Assembly (NCBI RefSeq): GCF_036324505.1
Contig: NC_086361.1
Span: forward strand, 8,158,328-8,222,327
From: Eleginops maclovinus
Taxonomy: Eukaryota > Chordata > Actinopteri > Perciformes > Eleginopidae
Length of the DNA stretch: 64,000 bases
Direction of reading: 5' to 3'
The number at the start of each line of letters is the position of its first letter. Position 1 is the stretch's first letter. A program made the position numbers and the translations under genes. Shown here one piece after another: positions 47,801 through 58,374 of this stretch. The notes under the pieces are model-generated. The model ran no database searches. It had not been told where the DNA came from and was given only the letters and a program-made list of their open reading frames with translations.

Positions 47801-48865
47801 TACTTCCCCGCCTGGGCTTGTGGCACTGACTGTAGTCTTAGCTAATTGGGGCTTGTTTGGCATTTTGTTGTACGTTTTCACAGTCATTACAGTAATGTCT
47901 GCCGCCGTGTCAATTTTAAAGTCAACTAGACTATTGTTGATGGGAAGTGTGACACGCCAATCATCACTGAAATCTGGCTGCTCAACTACTGTATGGGCCT
48001 GATTTGTCACTGCACCGATAAAGAAAGCTTGATCATCATCATCATCATCGTCAAATTCGTGTGTCACAGCCATTAATTGTTTTGTCATTTTGCTTTTGCA
48101 CACCAGTTCAAAGTGTCCTAGCTTACCGCATCCCCGGCATTCCTTGTCGTGTGCGGGGCAACGTTCTTCACGTGCGTGTGTCCTGCCACACCGTGAGCAG
48201 CATCCATTTTGTTTGCTGTACTCCTCTCGTTTGGGACCGTTTCGTCCATCTCGCTGCCACCTGCCCTTGCCGCGTTTCCAGCCTGCCTGTCCCCTTTGTC
48301 CCACAGCATTCACTGAGCACTCTGCCCGCTCCTCGCTCTGCTTCTTGATCTGCTCGCTCTGTCGGGCTAGCTGGATAGCCCTCTCCAGCGTAAGATCCGC
48401 CTCAAGTTGCAACTTTTGTGAGACCTCGCTATCTAGGATGCCAATGACGAGTCGGTCTCTAATTTGTTCATCCTTTGTTATGCCGAATTCACAGTATTGG
48501 GCTAGCTCATAAAGGCTCCTCACGAAAGATTCCACCATTTCTCCAGCCCTCTGCACACGCTTGTGGAAGCATGCTCGCTCATGTATCACGTTGCGCTTAG
48601 GCACGAAGTGATCATTAAACCTAGCTATAACTATATCGTAGTCAAGTTCTGGGTTATCACTTTCGTCGTCCTCCGTATACACAAACGATTCATAAATTGG
48701 CTCTGCTTCTTTCCCCATCGAATACAGAAGAGCGTTGACTTGTACCTCACAGTTCTCTTTGTTGAGCTTGGAAGCCGCTCGAAACCTGTCGAATCGGCGC
48801 CTCCACACTGGCCATTCCCCTGGCCGGGTAAAGTCAAACTGTTCTGGCGGTCCAAACTTGGCCAT
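44852..48865 (-). CDS. Gypsy Gag-Pol polyprotein, intact
   Basis: Single frame of 1337 residues from ATG 48865. Order: Gag (1-220), two zinc-knuckle-like Cys clusters at about 222-256 ([23 protein letters not shown]), aspartic protease with [12 protein letters not shown] near 317-328, reverse transcriptase with [12 protein letters not shown] and the active site [11 protein letters not shown] near 588, RNase H with [16 protein letters not shown], then integrase with an N-terminal HHCC zinc region ([17 protein letters not shown]) and the DDE triad ([29 protein letters not shown]). The gene order PR-RT-RH-IN is that of Gypsy/Metaviridae. Gag and Pol share one frame, so no frameshift is needed. 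No stop seen. Expression would start from the 48906 LTR. Confidence 0.96.
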   Translation of the reverse strand: MAKFGPPEQFDFTRPGEWPVWRRRFDRFRAASKLNKENCEVQVNALLYSMGKEAEPIYESFVYTEDDESDNPELDYDIVIARFNDHFVPKRNVIHERACFHKRVQRAGEMVESFVRSLYELAQYCEFGITKDEQIRDRLVIGILDSEVSQKLQLEADLTLERAIQLARQSEQIKKQSEERAECSVNAVGQRGQAGWKRGKGRWQRDGRNGPKREEYSKQNGCCSRCGRTHAREERCPAHDKECRGCGKLGHFELVCKSKMTKQLMAVTHEFDDDDDDDQAFFIGAVTNQAHTVVEQPDFSDDWRVTLPINNSLVDFKIDTAADITVMTVKTYNKMPNKPQLAKTTVSATSPGGEVKCIGRFLATCRHKGQKYAFWITVIKGQFAQNLLGGGVAKSMGLVKRLNAVCTVTDDLFGEIGLLQCDPVKIELKPGVEPYVATTPRRVPFPLLPKVEKELGRMLEMGIIEHVTGPTDWCAPMVPAEKKNKDQVRVCVDLKRLNKAVKRERYVLPTLEDIAPKLAGAKVFSTLDASSGFWQIPLDPDSQKLTTFITPMGRFCFRRLPFGISSAPEIFQRLMTDLLGGHEGVVVVMDDILVYGADEEEHNRRLNTVLQTIRRSGLKLNKAKCRFNKSETGYFGHIISAEGMKVDKSKVSAITEMPSPNNVGELRQVLGMINYLGRFLPGLSTALHPVTDLLKKDSAWAWGDLQERALQKAKDMLSSAPALAYYDSNRRTIVSADASSYGLGATLLQEHSGELKPVAFCSRTLTETEKRYSQIEKECLAAVWSCERFVRYVQGLDSFCLQTDHKPLVPLINACDLDKAPVRCQRLLMRLMRFNATAVHVPGKQLIVADALSRSPLTQEAESETERHVEAYVDAVVTNKPMSPEKLEEIRGATRMDPDLQAIISSVRNGWRKRHNFSSFSALYSARHHLSEAGGLVLYDDRIVIPKGLRADILKRIHTGHQGLTKCRERARLSVWWPGIGGDIKTTVTQCKFCIEHKPKQRREPLITTALPEGPWQRIAADLCELEGKQYLVVVDYYSRYVEMVHLPSTSSQQVITRLKAIFSRWGVPLELVSDNGLQFTSAEFTDFCKEYGFTRTTSSPHYPQANGAAERAVQTAKRLLKQPDPYLALMSYLATPIAATGASPAQLMLGRQIRTTVPTLEQNLQMTPISPEQVRTNDSKAKRSYEYFYNRRHSTLHLPELPTGQAVRVKLDTDKGWKTPAQVLGKAEQPRSYMVKMDNGTVLRRNRRHLQAVPETTGPAETTGPAEPQLQPETSPARPVSSPLPVMVTRGHTASPGPTPETTQGTPARPTLSSGTARLTSRGREIRPPLRFRLNE

Positions 48866-48893
48866 CTTAGTTCTTTCGGCGTTCAGTCCGTAA

Positions 48894-48905
48894 CTTCTGA
48901 CACCA
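48894..48905 (-). promoter_or_regulatory. Primer-binding site of the Gypsy element
   Basis: TGGTGTCAGAAG begins at the base after the 5' LTR, the position and TGG start expected for a tRNA primer site. It resembles the 3' end complement of a tRNA-Leu, but only about the first nine bases fit well. Confidence 0.65.
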
Positions 48906-49092
48906 TGTCACGATACGCACACACTGTGTCACTTATCGTGTAGTTTATTAGGGCTTTGGATTAACACGTTACAAACTGCATTGCGGAGCTAACTCACGCG
49001 TGTCTCTATAACTTGTTCAACTGTACAGCGGAGACCGGAACTACGTCACCGCGTAATATAACTGATAACGTTCATACCATCATTACATTACA
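48906..49092 (-). repeat. Gypsy 5' LTR
   Basis: 187 bases; serves as promoter for the Gag-Pol gene on the minus strand. Followed by the tccct duplication at 49093-49097. Confidence 0.96.
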
Positions 49093-49128
49093 TCCCTAAT
49101 ACAACGTCATCTCATATTCCAGAGCTGA

Positions 49129-49510
49129 TTGGATGGTGCGAGTGCCCGGGAAGTGTATTTGAGAACAGGAGACGAGAGAGAGCAGAGAGAGACTGTGGTG
49201 GCAATATTTTTGGATGTTGAGAAAGCGTATGATATGTTATGGGTTGAGGGTCTTTTAATGAAGATGCACACATTAGGGATTAAAGGAAATATGTTTAATT
49301 GGGTTCTGGATTTTTTAAACAATAGGAGTATTCAGGTTAAAATGGGCCCAGAAATTTCTAAAAGGATTGTTGTATAAAATGGTACCCCTCAAGGCAGTGT
49401 GGTAAGCCCATTGATTTTTAATATCATATTTTTTCAAAAGTACAGCCTGGAATTGGTAGATCTTTATTTGCAGATGATAGCAGTTTATGGAAAAGAGGGA
49501 AGAATGTTAA
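49129..49510 (+). pseudogene. LINE reverse-transcriptase fragment (other family), cut by gap
   Basis: Reads VAIFLDVEKAYDMLWVEGLL, then MFNWVLDFLNNRSIQVKMG, an in-frame stop near 49376, NGTPQGSVVSPLIFNI and a partly shifted active-site region. These are RT motifs of the Jockey/I-like LINEs, unlike the Tx1, L1 and L2 copies here. The stop and the loss of frame before the gap make it inactive. Confidence 0.7.
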
Positions 49511-50010
49511 NNNNNNNNNNNNNNNNNNNNNNNNNNNNNNNNNNNNNNNNNNNNNNNNNNNNNNNNNNNNNNNNNNNNNNNNNNNNNNNNNNNNNNNNNN
49601 NNNNNNNNNNNNNNNNNNNNNNNNNNNNNNNNNNNNNNNNNNNNNNNNNNNNNNNNNNNNNNNNNNNNNNNNNNNNNNNNNNNNNNNNNNNNNNNNNNNN
49701 NNNNNNNNNNNNNNNNNNNNNNNNNNNNNNNNNNNNNNNNNNNNNNNNNNNNNNNNNNNNNNNNNNNNNNNNNNNNNNNNNNNNNNNNNNNNNNNNNNNN
49801 NNNNNNNNNNNNNNNNNNNNNNNNNNNNNNNNNNNNNNNNNNNNNNNNNNNNNNNNNNNNNNNNNNNNNNNNNNNNNNNNNNNNNNNNNNNNNNNNNNNN
49901 NNNNNNNNNNNNNNNNNNNNNNNNNNNNNNNNNNNNNNNNNNNNNNNNNNNNNNNNNNNNNNNNNNNNNNNNNNNNNNNNNNNNNNNNNNNNNNNNNNNN
50001 NNNNNNNNNN
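49511..50010. other. Assembly gap (500 N)
   Basis: Exactly 500 unknown bases. The sequence resumes in unit X just after where its (GT)n tract would be, so the gap may have been caused by that microsatellite. Confidence 0.99.
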
Positions 50011-50568
50011 ACTAAAGAGACAGGGATAAGTGTTTGTGTTGCCCAGATGCTGATTAACCATCTCAAAAGCTTTACGGAGAGAAAGGGTCAGAAAAACTCA
50101 GCAGAGACAACATTGCTATTGTTCAAGTAAGAAGGTTCACCCATAACCAACTGGCATTATTGTACGTTTTGAGGGATTAGGGAATAGGTTGGGGAGATTG
50201 GGTAAAACATCCTTAGTTTTGTGCCTTAATGCAAGATACAGTTGAGCTCAAATTGATTAAAAACTGGAGTCAGACTATGTGGAGCACTTCCAAAGTTAGT
50301 CTTTTCATACAATTGTATTTTTCTCCAAAATCTGATTTTTTTTTCACAGTTGACGGACAAATAAAAGCTGTTTTTGTGCATAAAACACCTTTTTTTTTAG
50401 ATTTGTTTATCTATATCAGTTTGCTAATACATGTTTGAGAAGATTTAAGAAAGGTATTGTTACCAGCTGATAGATGAAAACATCAGAGCAACAGAACAGA
50501 AGTTAATTATAAGCACAGGACCTAACCTGCACTGACAACAAACCAACAAGGATGATGACTTGATTTAT
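50011..50568 (-). repeat. Unit X, partial inverted copy
   Basis: Matches 40764-41321. Its near end (atcaagtcatcatccttgtt on the minus strand) directly follows the C-terminal end of a Tx1 ORF2, not the internal RT fragment seen beside the other X copies. Confidence 0.85.
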
Positions 50569-50792
50569 CTGGAGGTCATTAACTATAAATAATGTGTTAA
50601 ATAAGGGAGAGAGCCCAAGGCAGAGAGCCCAAGGCCCGGGCATCGCTCAGCTCCGGCCCCACTGCATCCACCACCTACTGAAGGCACAGGGTCTCAGATC
50701 TGCACAGCGCCACCGTCAGCCCTGGTGTCTCATTGCTGCTAACGTCCAGGCTGGCTCCATGAATCAGCGGCTCTTTTAACAACCAGTGCACA
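50569..50792 (-). pseudogene. Tx1 ORF2, far C-terminal segment
   Basis: On the minus strand it reads HWLLKEPLIHGASLDVSSNE, TPGLTVALCRSETLCLQ, a stop, then VVDAVGPELSDARALGS. Removing the hAT at 50793-58374 and one copy of gcaca joins it in frame to the Tx1 at 58375-59464 (RLTV/HWLL). So this is the other half of that Tx1. Confidence 0.75.
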
Positions 50793-51428
50793 CAGGGTTT
50801 CCCACAGCGCTTTCCTGTTAAGGCGGCCGCCTTAACAACACGGGGTTGCCGCCTTGACTAACGTCACGTCTCCAGAAAAAAAAAAAAAATGATATAGATA
50901 TAGGCCTATAGCGATATTCGCCGTTTTACTCTTTCATGTTTTCTACCTTTCATTCCAAACCGTGACTGACAGTCTATCTTCTCTGCAGAACGCATTTTAA
51001 AATAAAAAACAAAAAACAAATAAAAGAAACGTTTTAAAATGTGGGGCTATGCCTCCAAATATGCCTCTGAATAGCGTGATGCGTCCGAACAGCGGCATCT
51101 AGTGGTATATGTCATTGTGCTATCATCGTTCGACCAACATCCTTCAAAACCAGCATTTTTCGGAAAGACTACTATTTGGATAGCTGACAACCTGTCGAAT
51201 CTACTATTTGGATGGCTGACAACCTGTCGTATCAAGGTAAGATTATTATTGAATTCTATACTAGTCTAATAATAGTCTGTCAACTGTTCACTAGTAGGCT
51301 ACCTGGATAAGCGTAATGTTTTCTTATCAAGGCTAATTGTGTTTAACGTTTACACGTGGCTATATTATTATAGCCTAGCCTGCCTTTGACATTTGCACGT
51401 AATTTTCTCTCGCAATGTTCACAGCCAA

Positions 51429-54400
51429 ATGGATCGAAAAACTCAGCCCAAAATCGCCGGCTTCTTCATGCGACGTAGCCGGCCGACTTCACCCTCCGCA
51501 TCGTCTCCCCCCCCCCTCCCACCACCAGCACCTCCATCGCCGGATCCCCGGCAACCCAACAAACACAGAGGCAGTGGGTGGAACCCGGAGTGGGCTATGG
51601 ATCCTAAATATGCAGGTTGGCTTTACCACACAGAACACGGTGAGTAGAGCATTATTTATTTTATGTTATATGTGAAAAGTGTAGACTAAGCTATATTAAG
51701 TGAGTTATTGTATTATTCCTAGGAATGTTTTGTAGAATCTGCAGGATGCACCGACAAAAGGCATCTCGTGGCCCCTCTCAAAGGCCTTTCATAGAGCTAC
51801 CTTGTACCAACTACAGGCGCGATGCCTTGGACCAGCACTTGGGCTCAACGAATCATATTTCATGTGTGGGCATTACAGCCCAATCAAGCCGAAGTTAGTA
51901 TTTCTGAGTGGTTCAGGAATAATAATAATAATAACTTTTTTTGTTAAATGGTGATTAAATTATGTTTATTACATTTGAATTAACAGTGACAGCTGAATGT
52001 TTGTGTATTAGGTCTGCCCATCAATGAGGCATTTCAGCCCATTTTGAATTTGGAGCATGAGGCCATAATTGGTGGCTTTAAATGTCTATACTGGCTGGTA
52101 AAACATGAAATTGCGCACCATACAAATTACCCGGCATTGCTGGATCTGGCAGACCTCCTAGGCTGCGAATATTTTGCCAAACTGAAGGTAAAAAAATATT
52201 TCATTACAGTGTACATTTGCTGTCATGGGTTTCTAGTAGAATTAACTATAATTTAAGGATATATTATTTTCCTAGATTGATCAGAGGACAAACTACAGGT
52301 CTCACAGGATTGTGGATGAAATGCTACAGATTCTGGGTGAAGTGGTTGAGGAGCCCATTTTAGAGGCCATTAAATCATCAAAGGCTATTGGCCTGGAAAT
52401 TGACGAGTCCACAGACATCTCTGTGACAAAACAGTTAGATCTCCATGTCAGGTACAGTAGTGGTCTTCTTCTTATTTTTTTTTAAATGGGTCATGATGAG
52501 GTCTTCCTGAATGTGTAACAAAACCAGGTAAGGCTAATTGTTTTTGTAAATACTCCAGGTACACAGACAAGGAAGGACGGATGTTCTGTCAATTCCTGGA
52601 TCTTGTATCTATTCCAGATGGCACAGCTATAACTATAGCTGAAGCTGTGAAGGAGGTCATCATAAGAAAAGAAATACCTCAGGACCGCATCTTTGGCCTT
52701 GGCACAGATGGAGCCGCAGTGATGACCGGTAAAGTATAGGAAAAAGGACGGTTAAGTTAATGTCGAAACGAATAGGTTGCCTTGATCTAAAACCTTTTTG
52801 TTTTACTTTTATTTTAGGAAGAAGGAAGGCACAGCAAAATTGCTGACTGACTCCTGGCCAGGATTAGTGTCAGTGCACTGTGCTGCTCATCGCCTTGCAC
52901 TAGCATGTAAAGATGCAGCAGATGGAGTGCCATATATGAAAATATTCAGAAAGCACCTACAAGACCTGCACCTTTATTTTAGGAATAGTGCAAACCGCAC
53001 CAGCGCTCTAAAAGCAGCTGCAAGTGTGCTTGGAGTAGAAGACCTGAAAGTCACAGTAAGTGAAAACATGAAGTGTTTGAAGTGAAGTGCATCAAATTCC
53101 TTAGATAAATAATATTGAATTAAATTAATTGCTCTATCCCCCACCCCAGGAGGTTAAGGACACTAGGTGGCTATCACAAGAGAAGGCCATTTCAAATCTT
53201 CAAAGAAATCTACCTGCAGTGCTTGCTACACTAGCTGAGGAGGCAGAATTAAAAAAGGACCCTGTGGCACGGGGGTTGTACACCTACTGTGCAACTTACA
53301 GATTCGTTGCAGCTGTCCACCTGCAATCGGACATCCTGCCCTACCTGGCGCAGCTTTCAAAATTGTTCCAGAAGGAAGATATCAATTTCATGGCAATCAA
53401 GAACCATGTAAGTTGTGATGTCACATTGATCTTTATTTAATGCATGTCAGTTTTCCTTTGCAAATGTAAAATAATGTTTAATTTGCATGTCTATAATAGG
53501 TTCCTGTTACCATTGAGACATTGAGAATAATTAAAGCAGCAGGTGAACGGCAACCCGAGGGCTCCTTTCTAGCTCAGGTTGAAGAGAAGGTGGCCAATCT
53601 GAACATCAGTGCCGAAGAAGACAGGGTGAGGCGTGGGACAGCTCTTCCCACCGACACCTTATGGGCACGTTTTCAGACACAAGTAAGCAAGCTTAAGAAT
53701 GAATAAATGATGTGCACTGACGAAGGCAAGATGGCGCCGTTGTGTGTGGCTGGCCGTCTACCTCTGCTACCTTTTATGTGTATTGTCCTGTTTTTATCGC
53801 TTTTATCCCACAAAGTGTCATCGCTACTGGTGTATGATCGCCTGAGTCTCCTAAAAATCCACGATTCTGTGGATAGACCACCGATCCAGGATTTTAACGA
53901 CCAGACAAAGCCACTGCCACCTGTCCTGGCGTCTTTACCCTCTTACCTATGGCGTCTACCTGTGCGGTTACCACGCAACAGCCGTCGCAGAAGACGGGGA
54001 AAGAGAGGTGGAGTAATACGCCGGCTGAAAGCTCACCTGGCCTTGTCCTCCACGTACAGTGCTCGCCATCCGCTGCTTGGTCCCTCTAAGGACGGCGCCG
54101 GCTATGGCATCCGAGGCTCCGTGGATTACTCCTACCGATGGCTGCTGCCAGCCGTACCGGAGGCCGGGCACCCACTTCCCTGCCGCCGACACGTGAGAAT
54201 CCGCAGACGGGGCTGCGCGCTGGAGAATCTCCGTCTTGTCAACCGGGCCTCCCAACAGACGGATCGGCGTTTGGTCCGCATGGCTCTCATCAACACCAGA
54301 TCGGTCGTGAACAACACTTTTATCTTAAATGACTTTTTTACTTCGTATTCCTTGGATTTCCTCCTGTTGACGGAAACCTGGCTGAAACCAGGTGAAAACA

Positions 54401-57400
54401 GCGCATTTTCTGAGCTCCTCCCACCCAGCTGTTCTTTCTTCAGCTCCCCGCGAGTGTCGGGGCGAGGGGGGGGGCTTGCTGCTGTGTTCAATGACAGTTT
54501 TAAATGTCGGCTTCTTCCCACAGGTCCATACTCCTCGTTTGAACTGCAATTGTTTGTAGTGGAGTTTGCAAGTCCTGTGTTGTGTGCAGTTGTCTATCGC
54601 CCTCCGAAATATAATAAGGGCTTTATTCAAGAGTTCTCTGAGTTTCTGGCTGATACTCTCCCAAAATATGACAAGCTCCTGATCTGTGGGGATTTTAATG
54701 TTCACGTCTGTTGCCCATCTGACAAATTTGCCACTGACTTTAAAACCCTATTGGCAACTTTTAATTTAATTCAATCCGTGGATAAACCAACGCACCATCT
54801 TGGGCACACATTGGATCTTGTTATTTCATTTGGGCTCTCAGTTTCCCTCAAAGAGATTTCTGAGACTGCAATCTCAGATCACCTCCCTGTTGTTTTTGAA
54901 CTGATGGCGCCCCAACCAGTCAGCAAACCTCTTGATCCATCCCGTCAGCGGCGGATCATCACTCCCTCCACAGCCGATGAATTTTCTGCTGCCTTCAAGG
55001 ACTCTCAGTTCTTTGCCATGAACAGATTGGCTTCCCCTCTCTGTCCTGACCTTTTTCTCTCCTCCTTCCATTCCACCTGTGCTGGGATTCTGGACACTAT
55101 TGCCCCTTTTAGGCGAAAATCTTCTAAACCAAGAACGGATCCCTGGTTGAACGACACCACCCGTGCCACTAGGCAACGTTGTAGGCAGGCGGAACGCAGA
55201 TGGAAGGGGGACAAACTGCATGTGTCTCTGCAAATATTAAGGGACTGTCTCGCTGATTATCAGAGAGTTGTGCGTGAAGCAAAATCTCAGTACCTCTCTA
55301 ATATTATTTCTTCCAGCAGTCACTGTCCCAAGGTGTTATTTGATACAATTAATGCTGTTGTTAATCCATGCACTTCTGCAGTGACTGATGTTTCAATAGC
55401 CACTTGTGAGAATTTTCTTCATCATTTTGTTGACAAGGTGGATTCTGTCAGAAAATATATCAGTAAGAGTGTCACCATGAATACTAACAATGATCTGCTC
55501 GTTGCCCCAGCTCATTCTGCTGTGTTTGAACAGTTTGAGTTGGTTTCCCTTTTTTCTCTTGGTGACATAATGAAATCCATGAAATCTACAAATTGCCCAT
55601 TGGATACTGTCCCTGCCAAAGTGCTGAAAATGGTTTTTAATACTGTGGGGCCTAGTCTCCTGGTTTTTATCAACTCCTGCCTTAGATTAGGAACTGTTCC
55701 AGATGCTTTTAAACATGCTGTGGTCAGGCCCCTTCTTAAAAAGCCTAATCTTGACCCCTCTGTGTTATCAAATTTTAGACCCGTCTCCAATCTGCCCTTT
55801 CTTTCTAAGGTTTTAGAAAAAACTGTTTTTATACAATTACAGTCCTTTTTGGATGACAACTCCGTACTCGAGAAGTTCCAATCTGGGTTTAGGTCTCGCC
55901 ACAGTACTGAGTCTGCACTGTTAAAGGTGCACAACGATATTGCTCTGTCTGTGGATGCCAAGTGCCCCGTTATCTTAGTGCTGCTTGATCTGACAGCAGC
56001 CTTCGACACGGTGGACCATGCAGTCCTCCTGTCACGTCTAAAAAATTATGTTGGCATCCACGGCACCGCGTTGAAGTGGTTTACATCTTATTTGTCCAGT
56101 AGGACTTTCTCTGTTATGGTTGGTGACCTGTCCTCTTCCAGTGCTCCTCTCTCTTGTGGAGTCCCACAAGGATCTATTCTTGGCCCTATCCTTTTTTCTT
56201 TGTACATGTTACCACTGGGGTCAATTATAGCCAGGCACAACCTTTCCTTTCACTGTTATGCAGACGACCTGCAAATCTATCTGCCAGTGAAGCCAAACAG
56301 TAACAGTGCACATTGTTCTTTATTTGACTGTATTGCTGATATTAAGCAGTGGTTGGCTCAAAATTTTCTTAACTTAAATGATGAAAAAACTGAATGTATT
56401 GTGTTTGGAGATACTGCGTTAGCCGACTTTGGCACCCTGTCTCCAAAGCTCAGTTCAACTGTCAGAAATCTTGGTGTAACTTTTGACAGTCATCTCAAGT
56501 TCGACAAACAAATCAGTAATGTTGTCAGGACCAGTTTTTTCCAGCTGCGTCTTTTAGCTAAAGTTAAAATGTTTTTAAGCCGCCACGACCTCGAGAAAGC
56601 CATTCATGCTTTAATTAGTTCACGGCTAGATTATTGTAACGCACTTTATGTTGGCCTCTCTCAGTCCTCCCTCAGTCGCCTCCAACTCGTGCAAAATGCC
56701 GCGGCACGTCTTTTAACCAACACTCACAGACGTGTGCACATTACCCCTGTTCTTAACTCCCTTCATTGGCTTCCTGTCCTTTTTAGAATTGATTTTAAAC
56801 TTATGTTTGTTTTTAAAGCTCTTCATGGCCTTGCCCCATTATATTTATCCGAACTTTTAACCATCCGAGATCCAGGTAGAGCGTTGAGGTTGACAAATCA
56901 ACTTGTACTGGAAGCGCCCAGATCAAAATATAAACACTGGGGTGACCGAGCCTTTTCCGTCGCTGCTCCCAGGCTCTGGAACAAGCTCCCCACCGAGATG
57001 CGTCTCATCTCGGACCCGGGCCTTTTTAAATCCAGGCTAAAAACCTACTTATTTAGGATGGCTTTTAATACCCAGTAGAACGATGGCGCTTTTATCTTAT
57101 TTTATTTTATTTGACTTTGCTGTATTTTATTGCTCTCACTGTTTTTATTGTTTTTAAATTGTTTTTATTTCTGTCTTTTTATTGTTACACTATGTAAAGC
57201 ACTTTGGTACTCCGAAAGGATTGTTGTAAAGGGCTGTATAAATAAAGTACATTTACATTTACATTTAAACAATAATAACGAGCCTGAAATATTAGGGCCT
57301 AAATTTGAATTTTCTCTTACATCTAATGTTAATAGGTCATGGAGCCTTACATTGACGGACTCATTGAGCACCTGGAGCTGAGGTTCCAGCAACTTGGGAT

Positions 57401-58066
57401 TCTTGGTGCCTTTAGTTCCCTGGGACCACAAGCTGATGAGAGTCGTGCCATCTCAGATCTACAACTGCTGGCCAAGCAGTTCCCTCCCATCAGTGAGATG
57501 GCACTTCTCCAAGAGTGGCAGAGCTACAAAGTCCTAATAACAACCGGAATACTGAAAGTGAGTGATAGTCATTAACACAACTTAAGTTGTTTATGTGAGT
57601 TCATGCATCTGTCATTGACCAATGTTCTCATCCATCAGGACAAGTCCCAGCTGGAGATCATGACAGCAATGGCATCTGGGTATGATGAGCTCCATCTACT
57701 CTACCCAAACCTGTCCCTCCTCTCTGCAATCGCCCTAACAATACCAGTCTCCAGTGTGAATTGTGAGAGGGATTTCTCGGCGATGAATAGGGTAAGTCCA
57801 TTATCATCTCTCAATCTTAGATTCTATCAAAATTGTAAATATTATACAAAAGTATAAAATAATCTAAACTTCAGTTAATTCACTGTCTATAGATCAAGAC
57901 AGACCTAAGAAACAGGCTGCAGGGCAACAGTCTGACAGCCTGCATGAAAATGAGCATCAATGGTCCGCAGGTGAAAGACCTACAGTACAGCAGGGCCCTT
58001 GAGATTTTTTTCAGCAAACCAAGGAGGATTGCTTGTAGTGATGCCACTTGTCAGCTCTGCCATTAG
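51429..58066 (+). CDS. ZNF862-like hAT transposase, 11 exons, one frameshift
   Basis: Exons: 51429-51639, 51723-51893, 52012-52187, 52276-52451, 52559-52728, 52818-53055, 53150-53407, 53500-53682, 57336-57557, 57639-57791 and 57893-58066, all with GT-AG borders. The start has a Pro/Ser-rich tail after MDRKTQPKIAGFFMRRS. Then GWNPEWAMDPKYAGWLYH and a TTF-type zinc finger (FCRICRMHRQKASRG; CTNYRRDALDQHLGSTNH). Core motifs: GLEIDESTDISVTKQLDL (first Asp), FGLGTDGAAVMTG (second Asp), VHCAAHRLALACKDA, EVKDTRWLSQEKA. The C-terminus has IPVSSVNCERDFSAMNRIKT, the hAT dimerisation motif. In exon 6 the junction phase requires one more base near 52830, so this copy has a one-base frameshift (or a sequence error). 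Otherwise intact. A host ZNF862 orthologue is excluded by the TIRs. Confidence 0.85.
53700..57275 (+). mobile_element. L2-type LINE, full length, in hAT intron 8
   Basis: Begins near the tgcactgacgaaggcaagat segment and ends in gggctgtataaataaagtac followed by an acattt simple tail (57251-57269). It lies 17 bases after the exon 8 donor site, in the same strand as the hAT gene. I could not define a clear target duplication. The 3' tail form is typical of L2. Confidence 0.85.
53707..57078 (+). CDS. L2 LINE ORF2 (endonuclease and reverse transcriptase), intact
   Basis: One frame of 1123 residues. After a basic N-terminal region come APE-endonuclease motifs (ALINTRSVVNN, LLTETWLKPG, VVYRPPKYN, LLICGDFNVH, ISDHLPVVFEL), then the reverse transcriptase (FRPVSNLPFLSKVLEKTV, LLDLTAAFDTVDHAVLLSRL, CGVPQGSILGPILFSLYM) with the active site FHCYADDLQIYL, and a C-terminal part ending FKSRLKTYLFRMAFN. 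No stop or shift. The protein should nick DNA and reverse-transcribe its own RNA at the nick. The true start may be the ATG at 53731 (MAPLCVAGRLPL). Confidence 0.93.
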   Translation: MMCTDEGKMAPLCVAGRLPLLPFMCIVLFLSLLSHKVSSLLVYDRLSLLKIHDSVDRPPIQDFNDQTKPLPPVLASLPSYLWRLPVRLPRNSRRRRRGKRGGVIRRLKAHLALSSTYSARHPLLGPSKDGAGYGIRGSVDYSYRWLLPAVPEAGHPLPCRRHVRIRRRGCALENLRLVNRASQQTDRRLVRMALINTRSVVNNTFILNDFFTSYSLDFLLLTETWLKPGENSAFSELLPPSCSFFSSPRVSGRGGGLAAVFNDSFKCRLLPTGPYSSFELQLFVVEFASPVLCAVVYRPPKYNKGFIQEFSEFLADTLPKYDKLLICGDFNVHVCCPSDKFATDFKTLLATFNLIQSVDKPTHHLGHTLDLVISFGLSVSLKEISETAISDHLPVVFELMAPQPVSKPLDPSRQRRIITPSTADEFSAAFKDSQFFAMNRLASPLCPDLFLSSFHSTCAGILDTIAPFRRKSSKPRTDPWLNDTTRATRQRCRQAERRWKGDKLHVSLQILRDCLADYQRVVREAKSQYLSNIISSSSHCPKVLFDTINAVVNPCTSAVTDVSIATCENFLHHFVDKVDSVRKYISKSVTMNTNNDLLVAPAHSAVFEQFELVSLFSLGDIMKSMKSTNCPLDTVPAKVLKMVFNTVGPSLLVFINSCLRLGTVPDAFKHAVVRPLLKKPNLDPSVLSNFRPVSNLPFLSKVLEKTVFIQLQSFLDDNSVLEKFQSGFRSRHSTESALLKVHNDIALSVDAKCPVILVLLDLTAAFDTVDHAVLLSRLKNYVGIHGTALKWFTSYLSSRTFSVMVGDLSSSSAPLSCGVPQGSILGPILFSLYMLPLGSIIARHNLSFHCYADDLQIYLPVKPNSNSAHCSLFDCIADIKQWLAQNFLNLNDEKTECIVFGDTALADFGTLSPKLSSTVRNLGVTFDSHLKFDKQISNVVRTSFFQLRLLAKVKMFLSRHDLEKAIHALISSRLDYCNALYVGLSQSSLSRLQLVQNAAARLLTNTHRRVHITPVLNSLHWLPVLFRIDFKLMFVFKALHGLAPLYLSELLTIRDPGRALRLTNQLVLEAPRSKYKHWGDRAFSVAAPRLWNKLPTEMRLISDPGLFKSRLKTYLFRMAFNTQ

Positions 58067-58374
58067 TGACCTTGTTGAATAATTTATGTTTTGCAGTTCT
58101 AATAGCAAAATCATCATGTTTAACCCTTTATTTATAATTTTAAAAGCTAAAGATTTTTTATTTATTGTAAGAGATAAGATATTGTATTATTTTGTTGTTT
58201 AATGTTTAATAAATAGTTGTTCTCAAAGTTGTAATCAAAGTCTGCATTTTATTCCCCTCGGTGATGTGCTTGCGACGCAACGGTGAAACCCCCCCTCCCC
58301 CCCCCCGGAGATGAGTACGTCGCCCCCCCCCCCGGTCACCACCTTGACTAACACATTTTCTGGGGGAAACCCTG

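Larger units (their letters stand above)
44261..49092 (-). mobile_element. Gypsy-type LTR retrotransposon, complete
   Basis: Two 187-base LTRs (44261-44447 and 48906-49092) that I find identical base for base, starting TGTAATG and ending GTGACA on the coding strand. They are flanked by the 5-base duplication tccct (44256-44260 and 49093-49097). One long Gag-Pol frame lies between. A primer-binding site and a polypurine tract are present. No envelope frame exists. Identical LTRs, perfect duplication and an unbroken frame point to a very recent insertion. Total 4832 bases. Confidence 0.96.
50793..58374 (+). mobile_element. ZNF862-like hAT element, complete, with L2 insertion
   Basis: The left end reads CAGGGTTTCCCACAG and the right end, inwards, CAGGGTTTCCCCCAG. 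The flanks share gcaca (50788-50792 and 58375-58379), and deleting the element plus one gcaca restores the Tx1 reading frame, which supports a 5-base target duplication. It contains an 11-exon transposase-like gene (51429-58066) and a full L2 in intron 8. Leader 50793-51428 and tail 58067-58374 (with aataaatag near 58207 and C-runs near 58292-58334) hold nothing else. Confidence 0.85.

Noticed and set aside
44261..49092. Endogenous retrovirus with envelope
   Set aside because: No frame follows the integrase; gene content and single Gag-Pol frame fit a Gypsy retrotransposon without envelope.
53968..55233. Minus-strand frames inside the L2
   Set aside because: Antisense shadows of an intact ORF2.
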